From Tribonema minus (Eukaryota > Sar > Xanthophyceae > Tribonematales > Tribonemataceae): 64,000 bases of DNA. Shown here piece by piece: positions 23,544 through 35,647 of the stretch; position 1 is the first letter of the stretch; each line of letters starts with the position of its first letter. Location: positions 1 to 64,000 of the forward strand of contig JAFCMP010000043.1 in assembly GCA_017506865.1 (NCBI GenBank), given 5' to 3'. Under the pieces are notes generated by a model that did no database searches, was not told the origin of the DNA, and saw only the letters and a list, made by a program, of their open reading frames with translations. The translations under genes and the position numbers were made by a program.

Positions 23544-26052
23544 ACAGAACACCATTGAGTCATTATACCTCCAGATCTGCATACAGACATATATGGTATA
23601 CTGTACAATGTGCATTTGCAGTGTTTGTGTGATTCTTGTACTTCACCACATGCAGCTGCTGCAAAGTGCCTGCAGGGCTTGAATGGCACTGCACACAATG
23701 CACGGTCTGAGGAGAGTTTATTGCCACCTTGAATGCTTAGTAGCATACACATCAGGGCTTGAATGGCACTGCACACAATGAGGGTTTGAACCCTTGCCAT
23801 GTAGTGGTATGCATATGTTCATCAGCATCTTGCGGCGTGCTAATGCTTCCGTGTTGTGCCCCAATGATTGTAAGCATGAGACCGCTACTGCAGCACACAA
23901 CTGGCCTGGTTGTCTGATGGTTGCATGAGCATGTGCAGTCAGCCCTCACAGGTACATGCATGGCTAAATGTGAGAGATGCCCTAAGTACAGCTGTCAGCG
24001 TGCAGACATGCTGCATGGCAAGCCACAGCATCTCCATTTGACGCATCGGTGCAGTGTGAGTGCACTTCAGTTCCTTTAACCGCAGCAAATAGAAGAATGT
24101 CAACTTCAGATGGAAGAATGTCAACTTCAGACGGGCCAGGCGAAAGCACTCACATTTGACGATATCATGTGTTGACAACACCTTCGTGTTGCATAAACTT
24201 ATGTGTTTGGCGCCATGCATGTCTGCGCCCAGGTGTTGTCGATGCAATGCATCTCGCTACCTGTACGACACTCAGACACACTAGAGTCTTGAACCGTGAG
24301 CACTGACTACAGTGTCAGCCATGCGGCTGGTCGGCGCAAGGAGCACAACAGCACAGGCGATAGCTGCATGCCCTGAATACACCGAATGCAAACACTGGTG
24401 GCTGAAGTGAACTGAGATTGTTTCAAGCGAAGGCGCTTACCTCTAGAGGTCTAGACACCTCCACATGTGAGTTCTGGGGGTACATGGTGTGAGTTCAAGC
24501 TGGAGGGCTAATGCCATTAAATAAATTATGCCAATGTCACCATGGCAGGAACAGGCAGAAGGCAGAAAACTCAAATCGTTTGCACACATCTGATGAAAGC
24601 GCACTGTTGAAATGCACATGCAGGTGCTTGTGTGTGCTACACCATTGCCCCGATATCACATGACACTCCTACCTGTCGCTGACACAAGGCGGTAGCCACT
24701 GCTGTGCTCGCAGGCTACAGAGACCTTGTTCATTGCATAATGCATCCAGAGAGCGGGCAAACAAGGCGTATGATGCAGAGGCGTGGTGCACCAGATGCCG
24801 CGTATGAGTACACTGTACTGTCCATGAACTCGCCTGCAAAGCCTGGACATCGCGCTGGGTTCTCAGGCCGGTAATGAAGCAGAACATGGGCTATTTCGTG
24901 CATAAGCAAATGGCCAGCATACGACGGACACACAGCACGATGCGCAATGCAGCCTGGAACAGAGCCACAAAATTCGATGTACATTCGGCACTGCGATGCG
25001 TATGCACACCAGCCACGATGCCGCAGCGTCCGAGCGCTGCCGTCACGCAGGCCTCAGCACCAGCCGGCGACATGCACGATGTTGACCTGGTGACAGAGCG
25101 GTACTGTAGGCGCTGCGCATCGCGCCCTGTCGATACAGTTGCCCGTGCGCGCGCACGCTTTCTGAGCTGCAGCGCCTACTGTACTATTGACACAATACGT
25201 GGTGGGGCCGCGCGGGGAGGCCGCGTCGGCCGCAAGGCAGCTCGCAGCAAATGAGCGCTGACGCGATTATAAAATATAAGGGGGGGGGGCTGCGCTGCAC
25301 CGCCGCGCCAGCGGAGCGCTGCCGCTCGAACTGCGCGGCGGCGCCGTGCCTGAAAACTGTGCTCACAGTGCTTGCGCGCCTTGAAGCACCTCAGTGCATG
25401 TGAGGGCTGCCTCCAAGCACTCGGCATATATGAGTAGTACCAGCGATGGCCAGATATGCGCACTGCCGCAACCGCCGCCTCTGGTACACTTTGGGCAGCT
25501 CAATAGTGCTGTGCCACCGCACATGACACCACGCGCTCACTCGGGGCACTGCTGCAGGCAAAACGCTGCGACACGCAGGCGCCTCCAACCGCGCGCGCCG
25601 GTGGCAAAATCGCGCGTGAGCCGTGGCACGGGCAGACTTGCGAGGCACAGGGGTTAAACCAGCGGTTGGGACGAGCGCACGAGGCCCATACCTCAGCAGC
25701 GCTCAGCGCAATGACGCAGTCAGCGCTCATCATCACCTGACGCTGGCGGCGCGCTCAAAACTGCTGATGCGTCAGCGCTCACGCAAGTGGTGTGCTCAAC
25801 GCACGTGACCGGCAGCACCGTGCGCGCGGTATCGGCCGGCGGCGCCGGGCACCACCGGCGCGCCAACGCTCAGCGCCGCACGGCGCACACCACATTCCCG
25901 TGAAGGCAGCAGAGGCAGCGGTGTCGAGCGCTGCTGCTGCCGCGCCAGCGCTCAGCACCGCATCAATAACCTCTCCCGCGGCGGCAGCGCGTCGTTGCGC
26001 TTTGATGCCACGCTGTACCTACCTGCCTGCACTTCGGCACTGACAGCAGCGC
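23544..26052. other. Intergenic stretch with repeats and weak ORFs
   Basis: Contains a direct repeat (GGGCTTGAATGGCACTGCACACAATG at about 23677 and 23756, truncated here to its recognisable core GCTTGAATGGCACTGCACAC), a doubled CAACTTCAGA phrase near 24100, and a cluster of AACGCTCAGC/AGCGCTCAGCACCG phrases at 25720-26050 that echo the 3' end of the CCT gene. A minus frame at 24730-24984 is listed separately. No other gene is supported. Confidence 0.45.
24730..24984 (-). CDS. Small ORF with an HEIAH motif, possible zincin fragment
   Basis: The frame reads LLMHEIAHVLLHYRPENPAR followed by GFAGEFMDSTVYSYAASGAP. HExxH is the zinc-binding motif of metallopeptidases, and HEIAHVLLH is like the helix of ImmA/IrrE-type and related zincins. 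Only ~85 codons are open, no flanking exons were found, and the motif alone can arise by chance. I would treat it as a candidate exon or remnant only. Confidence 0.22.
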   Translation of the reverse strand: MYIEFCGSVPGCIAHRAVCPSYAGHLLMHEIAHVLLHYRPENPARCPGFAGEFMDSTVYSYAASGAPRLCIIRLVCPLSGCIMQ

Positions 26053-29000
26053 TCAGCACAGCGTCATGACCTCGCGCAGCAGCGCCTCGTCGTCCTTCTT
26101 CACAAAGCGCCCCTTGACGCGCATGCGCGTGTCGGCAAAGTTCTTGCGCACGTCGTACTTGACCGTCTTGGTCCACACGCGGTGCTTGCGCTTCTCGAGG
26201 AACCGCTCGAGGCGCCGCCGCCGGCTCTCCGGCGAGTACGCGCCCACGAGACCCCGGTCCGTGCGCACCGCCAGCCGAATGGGGGCCACGATCACGGGCG
26301 CCACCGCCGCCGCCGCCGCTGCAGCAGCAGCCGGCGCAGCGGCGGCGGCGGCGGCGGCGCTGCGCGGCGCGGCAACGGCGGCGGGGATGTCGGCGTCGCC
26401 GCCGCCGCCGAGCTGCAGCGCGCGCAGGTCCGCGCCGAGCGAGCCCGCAAAGAACTCGTCCGTGAGCGAGAAGTGGAACTGCGGCGAGAAGGCAAACTGG
26501 TCATCGCCGCCGCCCTTGTCCTCCTCCTCTTCATCGGCTGCGCGGTGATCGCTGCCATCATCGTCGTTCGTGTGCGCGTGCTTCCCCTCGTCGCTGCTCG
26601 CGCCGCCGCCGCCGCCGCCGCCGTGCGGGGAGTCGATGGGCAGCGGGCCGATGGTGCGCGCGACGCGCGCGCGGCTGCGCGTGCGCATGTGTCCGGCCTC
26701 GTGCGGGTCCAGCGAGGACGGCGCCGAGTGCGCGGCCGACGCCGGCAGGCTGTCGCCCTGGGCGACAATTACAGTTGCAGCGGCAAGGGGGGTGACGAGA
26801 TTGGGAGAGGGGGGGGGTTCATGGAGATGGCAGTGCCAATAGTGCGTGCGCATGCGGCAGTTGTAGCCCCCTGCGCGCGTGCAATGGGGTGCGCGCCAGT
26901 GGGATCCCACGCGGCACATATGCACGAGAACGGACACAGTCCTCAGCCGGTAACTGGCCCAGGGTCAAAGTCTGGGTGTTGAAGCTGCAGCGCCATGGCG
27001 ACGCTGCACGCGAAATGCGCTTTTGTGGATGCATACATGCGGCGGCACTTGCACTGTTGAAGTATACAAAGTGACACTGACTGAGTGATGCGCCACCAGG
27101 GCAGCTCACGTTTGTCAAGATGTTGGACTCAGGGTTATAGGTTTACTACCACAGGAACTTCAGGACAGAAAAACGCTCCACCCAGGGTAACAAGTATCAG
27201 GTGCCCTAGGCTGGGGAGATCAGCAGTAGCTGAGAACTTTCATCCGCCAAGGCTTTGAGTAACCCAAATGAGCTTGACTCTTGTAAGTTGCCTGCAGTGT
27301 TCGCCCTCCACTACCAAAGGCTGGACAAGTTTCAAAATCAGCAAACCCTGTCACCTGCGCAGCATGTGAAGCAGTTGTCAGTGTGCACGGAGCGGTGCAG
27401 CTCGCAGCGCAAAGCCCTACACTACTATTCGAACTTCCGATTGAAGTTCCGACCTCGACGATCGAAATCGAAACAAATTCCTGATCAATCAACCGCTGTC
27501 GATAGTTATCAAACGCTTTCGATAACCGAACGATATCGATAATAAGTGCCCCTTTTGCTGCTCAAGATGTATTTGTAACTTTTGTGCGGCGCACACACAT
27601 GTCACATTCCGTACCTGCACCTCCGCCGCTCAACTTGTACTTCTAACTTCTGTGCACCACACACACACACACGTATCATACATTCGGCACCTGCAACTCC
27701 GCTGCTCAAAGTTTATTTGCAACTTGTATGCCGCACACAAGTCATATGAATTCCGCACCTGCGCCTCCCGCCGCCCGTCGTCGCTGCCCCCCGCGCGCCC
27801 CCCAAAGTCCCCATCGAACGCCCCCCCAAAGCTCATGCTGCCCATGCCCTCCATACCCCCAAACCCCAGGTCATCCAGCCCCCCCAGAGACCCCACCATC
27901 AGCGCGCCAGTGAGGCTGCCGTTGCTCGCCACGCTGGTCCCGAGTCCAGCATCGCTGCCGCTGCCTCGCTGTGCGCTGCTGCTGCCGCGCGCTGCGCTGC
28001 CGCCGCTGCCCAGCAGCGCATGGACTACGGACGAGCTCGAGTCCTCGTCCTGGAATATGTGCAGGTCCGAGGAGTCGAGGTCGTCCATGTCCATGGACAG
28101 CATGCCAATGTCCTGCGGGGGCGAGCGGGGGGGGGGGGGGGGGGGGGGTCGGGGGGGCAGGGGTGGGTTGAGTGAGGCTATGACGGAGGCAGATGACAAG
28201 GTTGGATATGATCTACGATGAGACTTGAAAGAAGGTGGGGGATGGATGGGCCATGGGTGAGCATATGTGCGGAGTGGCTGGCGTCTGCTGCTGCCGCCGC
28301 CGCTGGTGTCTACTGCCGCCGCTGCCGCTGCCCCGCTGCTGCTGCTGCTGCCGCCGCTGCTGAGATGTAAGGCAGTGCAGGGTTAGGGTTAGGGTTAGGG
28401 TTAGCATGGCGACGACCTCAAATGAGCAGTGCTTCCCACAACCGCTGATGCACACAGGTCATGACAAGGAGAGGGCTAGGGTTGACCTAACCCTGATACT
28501 ACAGCTGCTCAGCTGCTGTACTGCCACACATTCACAGAAGCAGGTCCGCTCAAGTGCACCAGAGGCGCGCGAATGCTGCACGATGGACACAGCCTGCATG
28601 GCGGCACTGCGCTTGCACCGACTGAACACTGCCTTCAGAGCTTCATCGTGAGATCGATGAGGAAGCAGCTCTAACGAAGGCGCGTTCAGACGACTGAGGT
28701 CTGCCAGCAGCGCCAATTGAGCACAACGCACGCCGCAGCATGCGCGACACAACCTGAGAGGAGTTTCCACCCCAAAATGGCGGTCGAGCGCTGCCTCTAC
28801 ACAAGTGAGCTGCGCTGTTGGCGTCATTGGGAAGTGTTGAAGTGCGCTGCGGTCGCATCTGTCTGCCGAGTCCGCCCGCCGCACGCCTGCGGCACTACCC
28901 TAACCTAACCCTAACCCTAACCCTCAGCTGCAGAAGCAACTGTCTGCCGCATCCGCCAGCTGCAAACGCCCCTGCAGCAGCTGCCGCGAGGCACATTCAA

Positions 29001-30915
29001 CGGCGCAAACCGCTGCCCGTGTGCGCGCGCGACACGTCCCCCGCGGCGTTCCGCAGCTCTCTCGCAGCGGCATTGAATTGAGCACTGCCGTCGCCTGTTG
29101 CCATCGTGCGCGGAGCCTTGCATCGGGCCGAGAGATTCTGCCACTGGGCGTTCTGTATCGTTTGTGTGCACGTCGCCGCGACGCGGCACAGCCCAGGCGA
29201 CTCCTGCATGGCACTCGTCGGGGCTGATGGAAGCGCGTTGCGCGCAGGGGGCGAGGCGGGCCCGCCGAGTAATCCGCAGTGGAGCAGTGGCTGCGTGCCT
29301 AACCCTAACCCTAACCCTACCCCAAACCCTAAACCTAATCGTCGGCAGCGCTCACCAGATCCTGCAGCAGGTCCAGCGAGTCGCGCCGGTTCGTCAGCAG
29401 GCCGCGCTGCATGAGCGAGACGAGCTGCGAGGGGTTGCTGCCCTCGTAGCGGTTACCTGCCTAACCCTAACCCTCACCTAAACTAGACTTCAAACTAAAC
29501 CGTCGGCAGCGCTCACCAGGTCCTGCAGCAGGTCCAGCGAGTCGCGCCGGTTCAGCAGGCCGCGCTGCATGAGTGAGACGAGCTGTGAGGGGTCGCCGCC
29601 CTCGTAGCGGTCGAGCGCGGCCTGCAGCGCCGAGTCGCCGCTGATGATGAGGTCTTTGAGCACGCCCTTCTGGCTCTTGTCAATGACGCCCTTCTCCTCC
29701 AGGTCCGACGCGCTGCACGGGCGCAACAGATACTTTGAGGTATGGATGATGGTGTATGGTGTATTGATTCATCAAGGTAAGGACCATGCTGTATTGGTTC
29801 ATGTATGCGCATATACACCCTCATCTGGCTCTTGTCGATGACGCCCTTCGCCTTCAGGTCAAACGCGCTGCGACAGAGCATGCAATAGATATATGGAATA
29901 TGAATTGTGGTGTATGAGTTCATTGAGGCTCTTCGCCTCCAGATCTGACGCGCTGCGCGGGTGCAATAGCGATTGCTCTGTCCATATCCATCAATCCAGC
30001 CTCGAGGTTGCAAATGATGCCTGTGCAGGTTGTGGCTGAACAGCGATGTTGTGCTCACAGCGCCATGTACGCAGCTGTCGTTATCCAGGCAAGGCTCATG
30101 GCCAAGAGAGACAAGCGTGGTGTGCGTTGGCGTACACCATGCTGCGTATCTGAGCGTGTGTAACGGCAGGTGCTAGTGAGCAACAGTATGTATGCTAATG
30201 AAGCATGCGAGGACCAGCAAAACTGCCAACTGTTCGCGTTAGCACTGCAACAGTGCTATGTACAAGCAGCTGTGCGTGGTCTGCAGTACTCCTGGAAAGA
30301 AACCAAGTATGCATCTCGGCGGCAGCGAAACGCACAATGGAGACCTATGAGACCAGCAAGGACCCATAATTGCAGAAGAACAGGGCTGTGCGCAGCACAG
30401 TCGCCGCCTTAGCACATAAAGAGGCATGAATGCAGCTGAGCTGCAAAGTTGCATCTGATCGAGACTCGTTCAGCCGGCGACAACATCTGCAGTGGACTCA
30501 TCAGCGTAAGCGACGCTGTAGACTGATTTTGACAGTGAATGTGTCCGACCACACCATCAGCAGCAGAAGCAGTGATGTACGCACTCTTGCCTATCAAGGC
30601 CCTCGTAACATAGAAGATCATCTGCTTCCCTTGCCCCGCGTATCCAATACAAGAATATCGACGACGAAAAGAGTCCGGTGCTCACCTGCGCAGCCGACCG
30701 GAAATAGATCCTCCCCTGGCTCTCTTCATGTGGCTGACCTCATAGCTGCCAGGGGTGAACCTGGGAGGCGTGTGAGACAGCATGCCGCCCGACGTCCCCG
30801 CAAAGCCCAACCCAGCCAAGCTTCTCAAAAATGGGTCATCAGACGCGTACAGGCCGCGGTCCCTCTGTGCACAATCGCCAGTGGGCATGGCTGTCGACTC
30901 CGTCTGCTGCATCAT
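26053..30915 (-). CDS. CCT-domain regulatory protein, 4 exons, 494 residues
   Basis: Exons 30915-30686, 29712-29517, 28112-27759 and 26757-26053 (TGA) join with matching phases (2, 0, 0) and GT/AG sites, giving a complete product. The C-terminus (about residues 438-484) is a clear CCT domain of the CONSTANS/TOC1 type: RRRRLERFLEKRK, then VWTKTVKYDVRKNFADTRMR and VKGRFVKK. In plants such domains bind DNA or NF-Y and act in clock and light responses; here the role is inferred only. Exon 2 encodes a conserved-looking helical block (GVIDKSQKGVLKDLIISGDS); exon 3 is acidic and Gly/Ser-rich; exon 4 has poly-Ala and acidic stretches. The start ATG at 30915 is followed by a second ATG. Introns 1-3 hold exon-edge copies and telomere repeats. 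Confidence 0.87.
27612..27758 (-). repeat. Two copies of the 3' edge of CCT-gene exon 3
   Basis: Copies near 27614-27640 and 27688-27715 repeat the exon end CGGAGGTGCAG|GTacgg-like sequence and the following CACACAAG text; spacing 66-75 bases. True exon end is 27759. Confidence 0.65.
28120..28410 (-). repeat. Poly-C tract, CAG-rich stretch and telomere run in CCT-gene intron 2
   Basis: A C homopolymer of about 18 bases in the sense direction (28131-28148 on plus as G) lies just upstream of the exon 3 acceptor at 28113. CTG/CCG triplet runs fill 28275-28360, and four TTAGGG units lie at 28381-28404. Confidence 0.7.
29344..29452 (-). repeat. Copy of the 3' half of CCT-gene exon 2
   Basis: About 108 bases nearly identical to 29511-29615, including the GACCTG|GTGAGC donor region. 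It has a 3-base insertion (GTC) and a few substitutions, and is bounded on both sides by CCCTAA runs (29300-29335, 29460-29475). The spacing to the original is about 168 bases. Confidence 0.9.
29820..29970 (-). repeat. Copies of the 5' edge of CCT-gene exon 2
   Basis: The acceptor GCAG and the first ~50 bases of exon 2 (CGCGTCGGACCTGGAGGAG) recur with changes at about 29822-29872 and 29932-29965. True start is 29712. Flanking text GTGTATG..TTCAT is also repeated. Confidence 0.8.
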
Positions 30916-32128
30916 GAAAGCACTTCCTTTCCTGGCGCGTTGTCAACTGGCTCCCTCGCGCGCGTCGGCGCTCGCTGCTGAAGATACTGCACCTGCCGCT
31001 AGTTGCACGTCGCGACGTTAGAAGGCTCGGAACAGGAAAGCACAACGGCATGCACCGCGGTACACCTGCATGCCGCAGCGAGCAGCAGCCGTGAACACCA
31101 GGGGAACGAAGCAGCTGTACAGCTCATGTTGTTCGGCAGATTTGCAAACTTGAACCCTAAGGTTGATTTCTAGGGTTGAAGAAAGACGAAACTTCGTTCA
31201 AAACAGTTGAATTCATCCGGCAGGATCCTGAAAGCTCGAGTCTACCATGAACTTTTATGGATCGCAGGGAGAGCAGACAGGATACTGTAAAACTTGATAT
31301 TTACAGTGGGTGCTTCTAAATCACCACCACATGGCATGAACACCACTTCTCACTCATAGGGGTCTTCAGCCACCATACAGGCGCTCAACAATGTCCCTGA
31401 CACTAATAAAGGATACTCTAGTTCAGTTCAACTGCATATCAAATAAGTCTTTGATCACATCACAAGAAAGTCATAGCATTCTAGAGGCAGACATAAACTC
31501 TATTGGCATGGCCAACACCAACCAAGCCATTGCAGCAAAGCACAGCAAAACAACAAAAAGGCGGCAGAATGCAAACTGGAGGTCACACGGGGTGTCAAAT
31601 ACAAAGACACAATCTTGATGTATGCGAACAGAGTCAATATTACACAGTGGTGCAAATTCCACAAATGACAAAAATCACCAGCAAACGTGCACAACCTTTC
31701 CCCCTCTCCCAAACTTCAGACAGTTGAGGCAGCATTCAGCTGCTGCCCGCATGCTGTTGAAGGCTGGCATGCCTGCTGCCAGCCCTCTGTCTATATCACA
31801 CAAACACACTGCACCACACCAATACACACTCAAAACTGCCGCTTGACGGGCACGGTCTAATGGTACGCGAGGGAGACGGGTGCATGGCACCGCAAACCCC
31901 CTTCTTGCTCCCCTGCCTGGGTAGCCGATTGTAGCTCCCAAGTGAACCTGTACGTGCGGCAACGTCAGCCATGTCGCAAGTCCCCACAAATGGATCCCGG
32001 GTCCTGAAGGCATCTTGAAGGCGTTGGCGACAAGTGCGGCCTTAACAGCACGCCCATGCGCAACAGCGAATCATTCCCAACCCTGCTCCAACCGCCCCCT
32101 GTGTTTCTAGTTGCATGGCGCGCGCGCT
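30916..32128. other. Mostly non-coding stretch upstream of the CCT gene
   Basis: Contains the likely promoter side of the CCT gene. A minus frame at 31471-31671 could encode a hydrophobic tail (FCRLFVVLLCFAAMAWLVLA) but I see no splice chain linking it to a gene. Two degenerate telomere-like phrases (CCCTAA, TAGGGTT) lie near 31154-31177. Confidence 0.4.
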
Positions 32129-33530
32129 TCAGCGGTACGGGGAGGGGGAGCGCGACAGCCGCGGGGTGCACACCCCCTTGCCGCAGCGCGCGGCGGCGGG
32201 CACCATGCTGGCGGCGCGCCCGCGCGCGCCCTGCGCCTTGTCGGCACCATCCTTAAGCGCACCGCCGCATCCTTCAGCAGCCTTGCTGCCGCCACTGCTG
32301 CCGCCGCTGCTGTCGCTGCTGCCGCCGCCGCCGCCGCCGCCGAAGACGACGCCGGCGACAGCGTCGCGCGCCGTCAGCGCGGCCCACCCCGCCCAGTTGA
32401 ACGTCACCGCGCCGTACACGTTGGCCGCGGCGGCGGCGGCGGCGCCGGAGACGGTGCTCACCGCGGTGGCGGCGGCGGCCGTGAGCTTGAACTTGCGCTC
32501 CGCCGCCGCCGCCTCCGCCGCTGCTGCCGCCGCTGCTGCTGCCTCCGCCTGAGCGCTGGCGCGAACTTCAACGCGCTGCACCAGCTCCTCCAGCACGGCC
32601 GCCCAATAGGAGGGGTCGACGACGGCGTCCGTCACCTTCAGCTGCCACTCGGCGGCGGCGGCGGCGGTGGCGGCGACGGGTGCCGCAGCGACAGCAACGG
32701 CGACCACCCCGCCGCCGGCGGCAGCGGCGGTGGGCTCCGTGACTGCGTCATTGAGCGCTGGGGAGGACTGAGCGCTGCTGCTGCGTGCCTCGGCCTGCTT
32801 AAGCGACAAGGGGAGGGGGGGGCAGAAGCCCAATTGAGTGAAGGGGTCAGCTAGTGCCTGCCTGGGTCAGCGGTCACAACTTGACGAAGGGGGGTCAGGA
32901 TAGCAGTGCAGAGCAATGCTTCGGTGCTGTGCGTTTTGCTGAGCAGTGGCTGCGCTGCGCATTGCAGCTTGCTTGGGGTCAGGGTGCGGGAGGGTCAACG
33001 GAGTGTGAAGCCTGATTTGCGAAACATTTCATGCCATGCGAGCAGGTTGTGCTGTACTGAGCGGCCTGGACTTCTCTTGCCTACCATCACAGTCTCAGGT
33101 TGAAGCGAGAGTCAAGTGCGCACCTGTGCTGCGAGCGCCCATGCTCTTGACCTCAACCTCAAGCAGGCAAGGCTGCATCCCATTCTAATTGACGGCTCAA
33201 GCACGTGCAGGCGCAGCACACGCCCACAAAACACACCAACAGCCACGGCCGCAGCGCAGATAACACGATCGCTCAAAAGAGCATCGCTCACCACGAGCTC
33301 CGCGGCGATCACGGCATCTGCAAACGCGGCGACGGCGACGGCACCATCCTCATTGCCGCCACCTTCGCTGAGCACTGCAACCTCTGCAGCTGAAGTTGAC
33401 TCCTGAGCATCATCGAGCTCAAATGCCTCCTCGCCCTCCAGTATGGGCGCCAGCATGGCGGTGGGGGAGCGCGGCCGCGCGCGCCGCAGCTCACGCCCCG
33501 ACACGCAGCTGCCGATGGCGGCGCGCAGGT
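32129..33530 (-). CDS. Ala-rich protein of unknown function, last two exons
   Basis: Exons 33530-33124 and 32797-32129 (TGA) join in phase 0 (ALAAQ to QAEARSS) with GT/AG sites. The upper exon opens in phase 1 after an acceptor whose identity is supported by an intron copy, so at least one earlier exon is missing from this model; candidates at 33600-34060 have no clear donor. Visible content: an acidic segment (ILEGEEAFELDDAQE), long Ala runs, a helical block (DPSYWAAVLEELVQRVEVRA), and a moderately hydrophobic piece (VYGAVTFNWAGWAALTA) that could touch a membrane. No family is recognised. Confidence 0.6.
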
Positions 33531-33542
33531 CTGCACGACGAG

Positions 33543-33598
33543 TTAGGATTAGGGTTAGGGTTAGGGTAAGGCTGACTCTAACCTAACCCTAACTCTAC
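33543..33598. repeat. Inverted interstitial telomere repeat upstream of the Ala-rich gene exon
   Basis: TTAGGG units at 33543-33567 face CCTAA-type units at 33575-33598. The left array begins about 13 bases from the acceptor at 33531. Confidence 0.85.
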
Positions 33599-33783
33599 CT
33601 AATGATCTAGTCGCCAAGGGCGGTTACGTGTATGCTGACACACCCGCGGTCAGGGCACATCGACAAAGTTAGGGGAGCACTGAGGGGGGACGGGAAGCCG
33701 TGGCGGCGGTGGGTGGGGGCCATCGCGGGCCGCGCAGCGACGGCGGCAGAAGCTGTGTGGCGTTGCGGCTGCGTTGTCATGAG

Positions 33784-33825
33784 ACTAGTTGCCGATGGCG
33801 GCGCGCAGGTCTGCGCGACGGGGGT
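33784..33825 (-). repeat. Copy of the 5' edge of the Ala-rich gene exon
   Basis: GCGCAG followed by ACCTGCGCGCCGCCATCGGC repeats the acceptor and first bases of the exon starting at 33530; it diverges afterwards. This supports the acceptor choice. Confidence 0.8.
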
Positions 33826-35647
33826 GCATCGGCGAAGTGAGGGGGGGCACTTGGGGGGGGCGGATGCCGTGATGGTCGTGAGCGGGGTCGTCACCCGGCT
33901 GTGTTGCGCTGCGACTGCGATGGCATCAGCGGCTGGCCTGACATTCGACCGCTGGCAATGGGCTGCAATGGCTAGCAGCGCAGAGCCGCAAAGCGCAATA
34001 GGCAACAGGGAACCAGCATGAGCGAAGTAGAACACAGTAACTGCCACTGCGGATCGCACATGGAATGATGCTAGTCTCCGGCCGTATCGGTTACGAAAGG
34101 GCGGCGGCCTGTTGCTGATGTTGGCGGCACTGTCTGCTCAGTGGCGAGAGTGACGGTTGCAGCAAGTTGAGCACAGGATTCGGAAGGCAGCGAACTAGAG
34201 GGAGTGCCGGAACTTATATCTGATCCAGGAGTGAGCCTGTTCTCAACACTCTTGGTCAGTTCAGAGAAGGGCGAAGTCTGATAACATGCTGCTTGTACGG
34301 CCTTGGAAGCAATGGTACCTTGTGTTCAAAGTGGCGCTGTAAGACAGTGCACGCTATGTCGTCCCAAGACGACATTTGATTCATCAACAAGAGGGCAAGC
34401 TGCTGGTCTCGTGTGTATAGAAATGGGCGTGTCTCAAAGAGCACGGCTGAACAACTGCGCTGTTCTCTTGTGTGCTCTTCATCACATCATAGCTGCTGTG
34501 TGCACTCACCATCAAGGACGCTCTGCAGCCACCTGATACGCTCCATGAGGCGGCGAGAGCTGCCACGCGCCCATGTGAGCAGGCGCACTTTGCAGTCATT
34601 GAGGGCCTTCAGCACCTCTCCTGCGAGCCACTGCAGGTGCTGCAGCATCCTCCACGATGTTCAATGTGGCGGTGGCAAGGTTTCCTGTGTTTGGGCACGG
34701 GGGGCGGGGTAGGGGTCGTCAGCGGTTTCAGCCCAAACGAACCCCCAAGGAGAAAAGCCCCGAGGCTACGCGAGACAGCAGGGTCACTGGCTCCTGCGGC
34801 TTCAGTTGTTGCAGTAACAATGAACTCCCAAAGACCAGGTGCTGTCATCCACGCGCTTGCCATTGGGGCCGCAGCCAGCGCCGACTTCAACCACTGATGT
34901 TTGTGGTGGCCCCTTTGCTGCATGCCTAAGGCACAGGGCAAGCGGCGCCCTGGTGGAGCATGAGCTACAGCTGATGCAACCACATAGCCATTGTGGCGAC
35001 CGCCGATCACCTCAGATCCTGCGTACTAAATGCGTGTAGTTGAAGCGACAGGCACGTGTGCTGCTTGCAGGCAGCAATGCCTTCACGACAGCATAGAAAT
35101 GCTCATCTGCAAGACTCAAAGAACGCAAGCAACGAGGTCTCAACCATGGTCCCCTTCAGATGCCCAGGCCCAGCATGCGTACTATCGCAAATATGATTCG
35201 CATGCCCCAACGCGAAGGGGTACTGGTGCACAATCAGCCAACCCGTGACAGCCATGTTACGCATGATGAGACACGATTGAAGCACCGCAAGGACCAGCCA
35301 GGTTAAGAGGTGGCCACCCAGTGTACGCAACAGTCTTGACGTGTTACTTACTGTCCACTCAGTTGTCCTCGGTGCCGCGTACCTCAGGCACCTGTTGTCG
35401 TGGGCGACACGCGATGGCTCGTGGGTGATGCGCTGAGCTTCCACAGTGCCCTGAAGCTTCCAGCTCGCAGTCTGCGACGACGGCTGCGCGCTGCGACGTA
35501 CGGTACGCGGTGCTGTGTATGTGTCTGATGGGTGCAACGGTGCCGCAGAATGAACACATCAACTTCACTTTGCTGTTGAAGTGTGGATGTTCGGCTACTA
35601 AAGATCCTAGGAGTAGTGGCTGGACTCTGCCGCAGCAAGCAGAAGCG
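33826..35647. other. Stretch upstream of dapB without a firm gene
   Basis: Minus frames at 34609-35010 (with FIVTATTEAAGASDPAVSRS) and 35103-35537 (with a hydrophobic GGHLLTWLVLAVLQSCLIM segment) look more protein-like than background but I could not connect them by splice sites or assign a family. The second would be divergent from dapB with about 110 bases between starts. Confidence 0.35.

Noticed and set aside
28459..28884. 141-codon minus frame inside CCT-gene intron 2
   Set aside because: Looks somewhat protein-like (Cys-rich, CRACCGVRC) but adding it as an exon breaks the clean phase 0 join of CCT exons 2 and 3, and no family is recognised.
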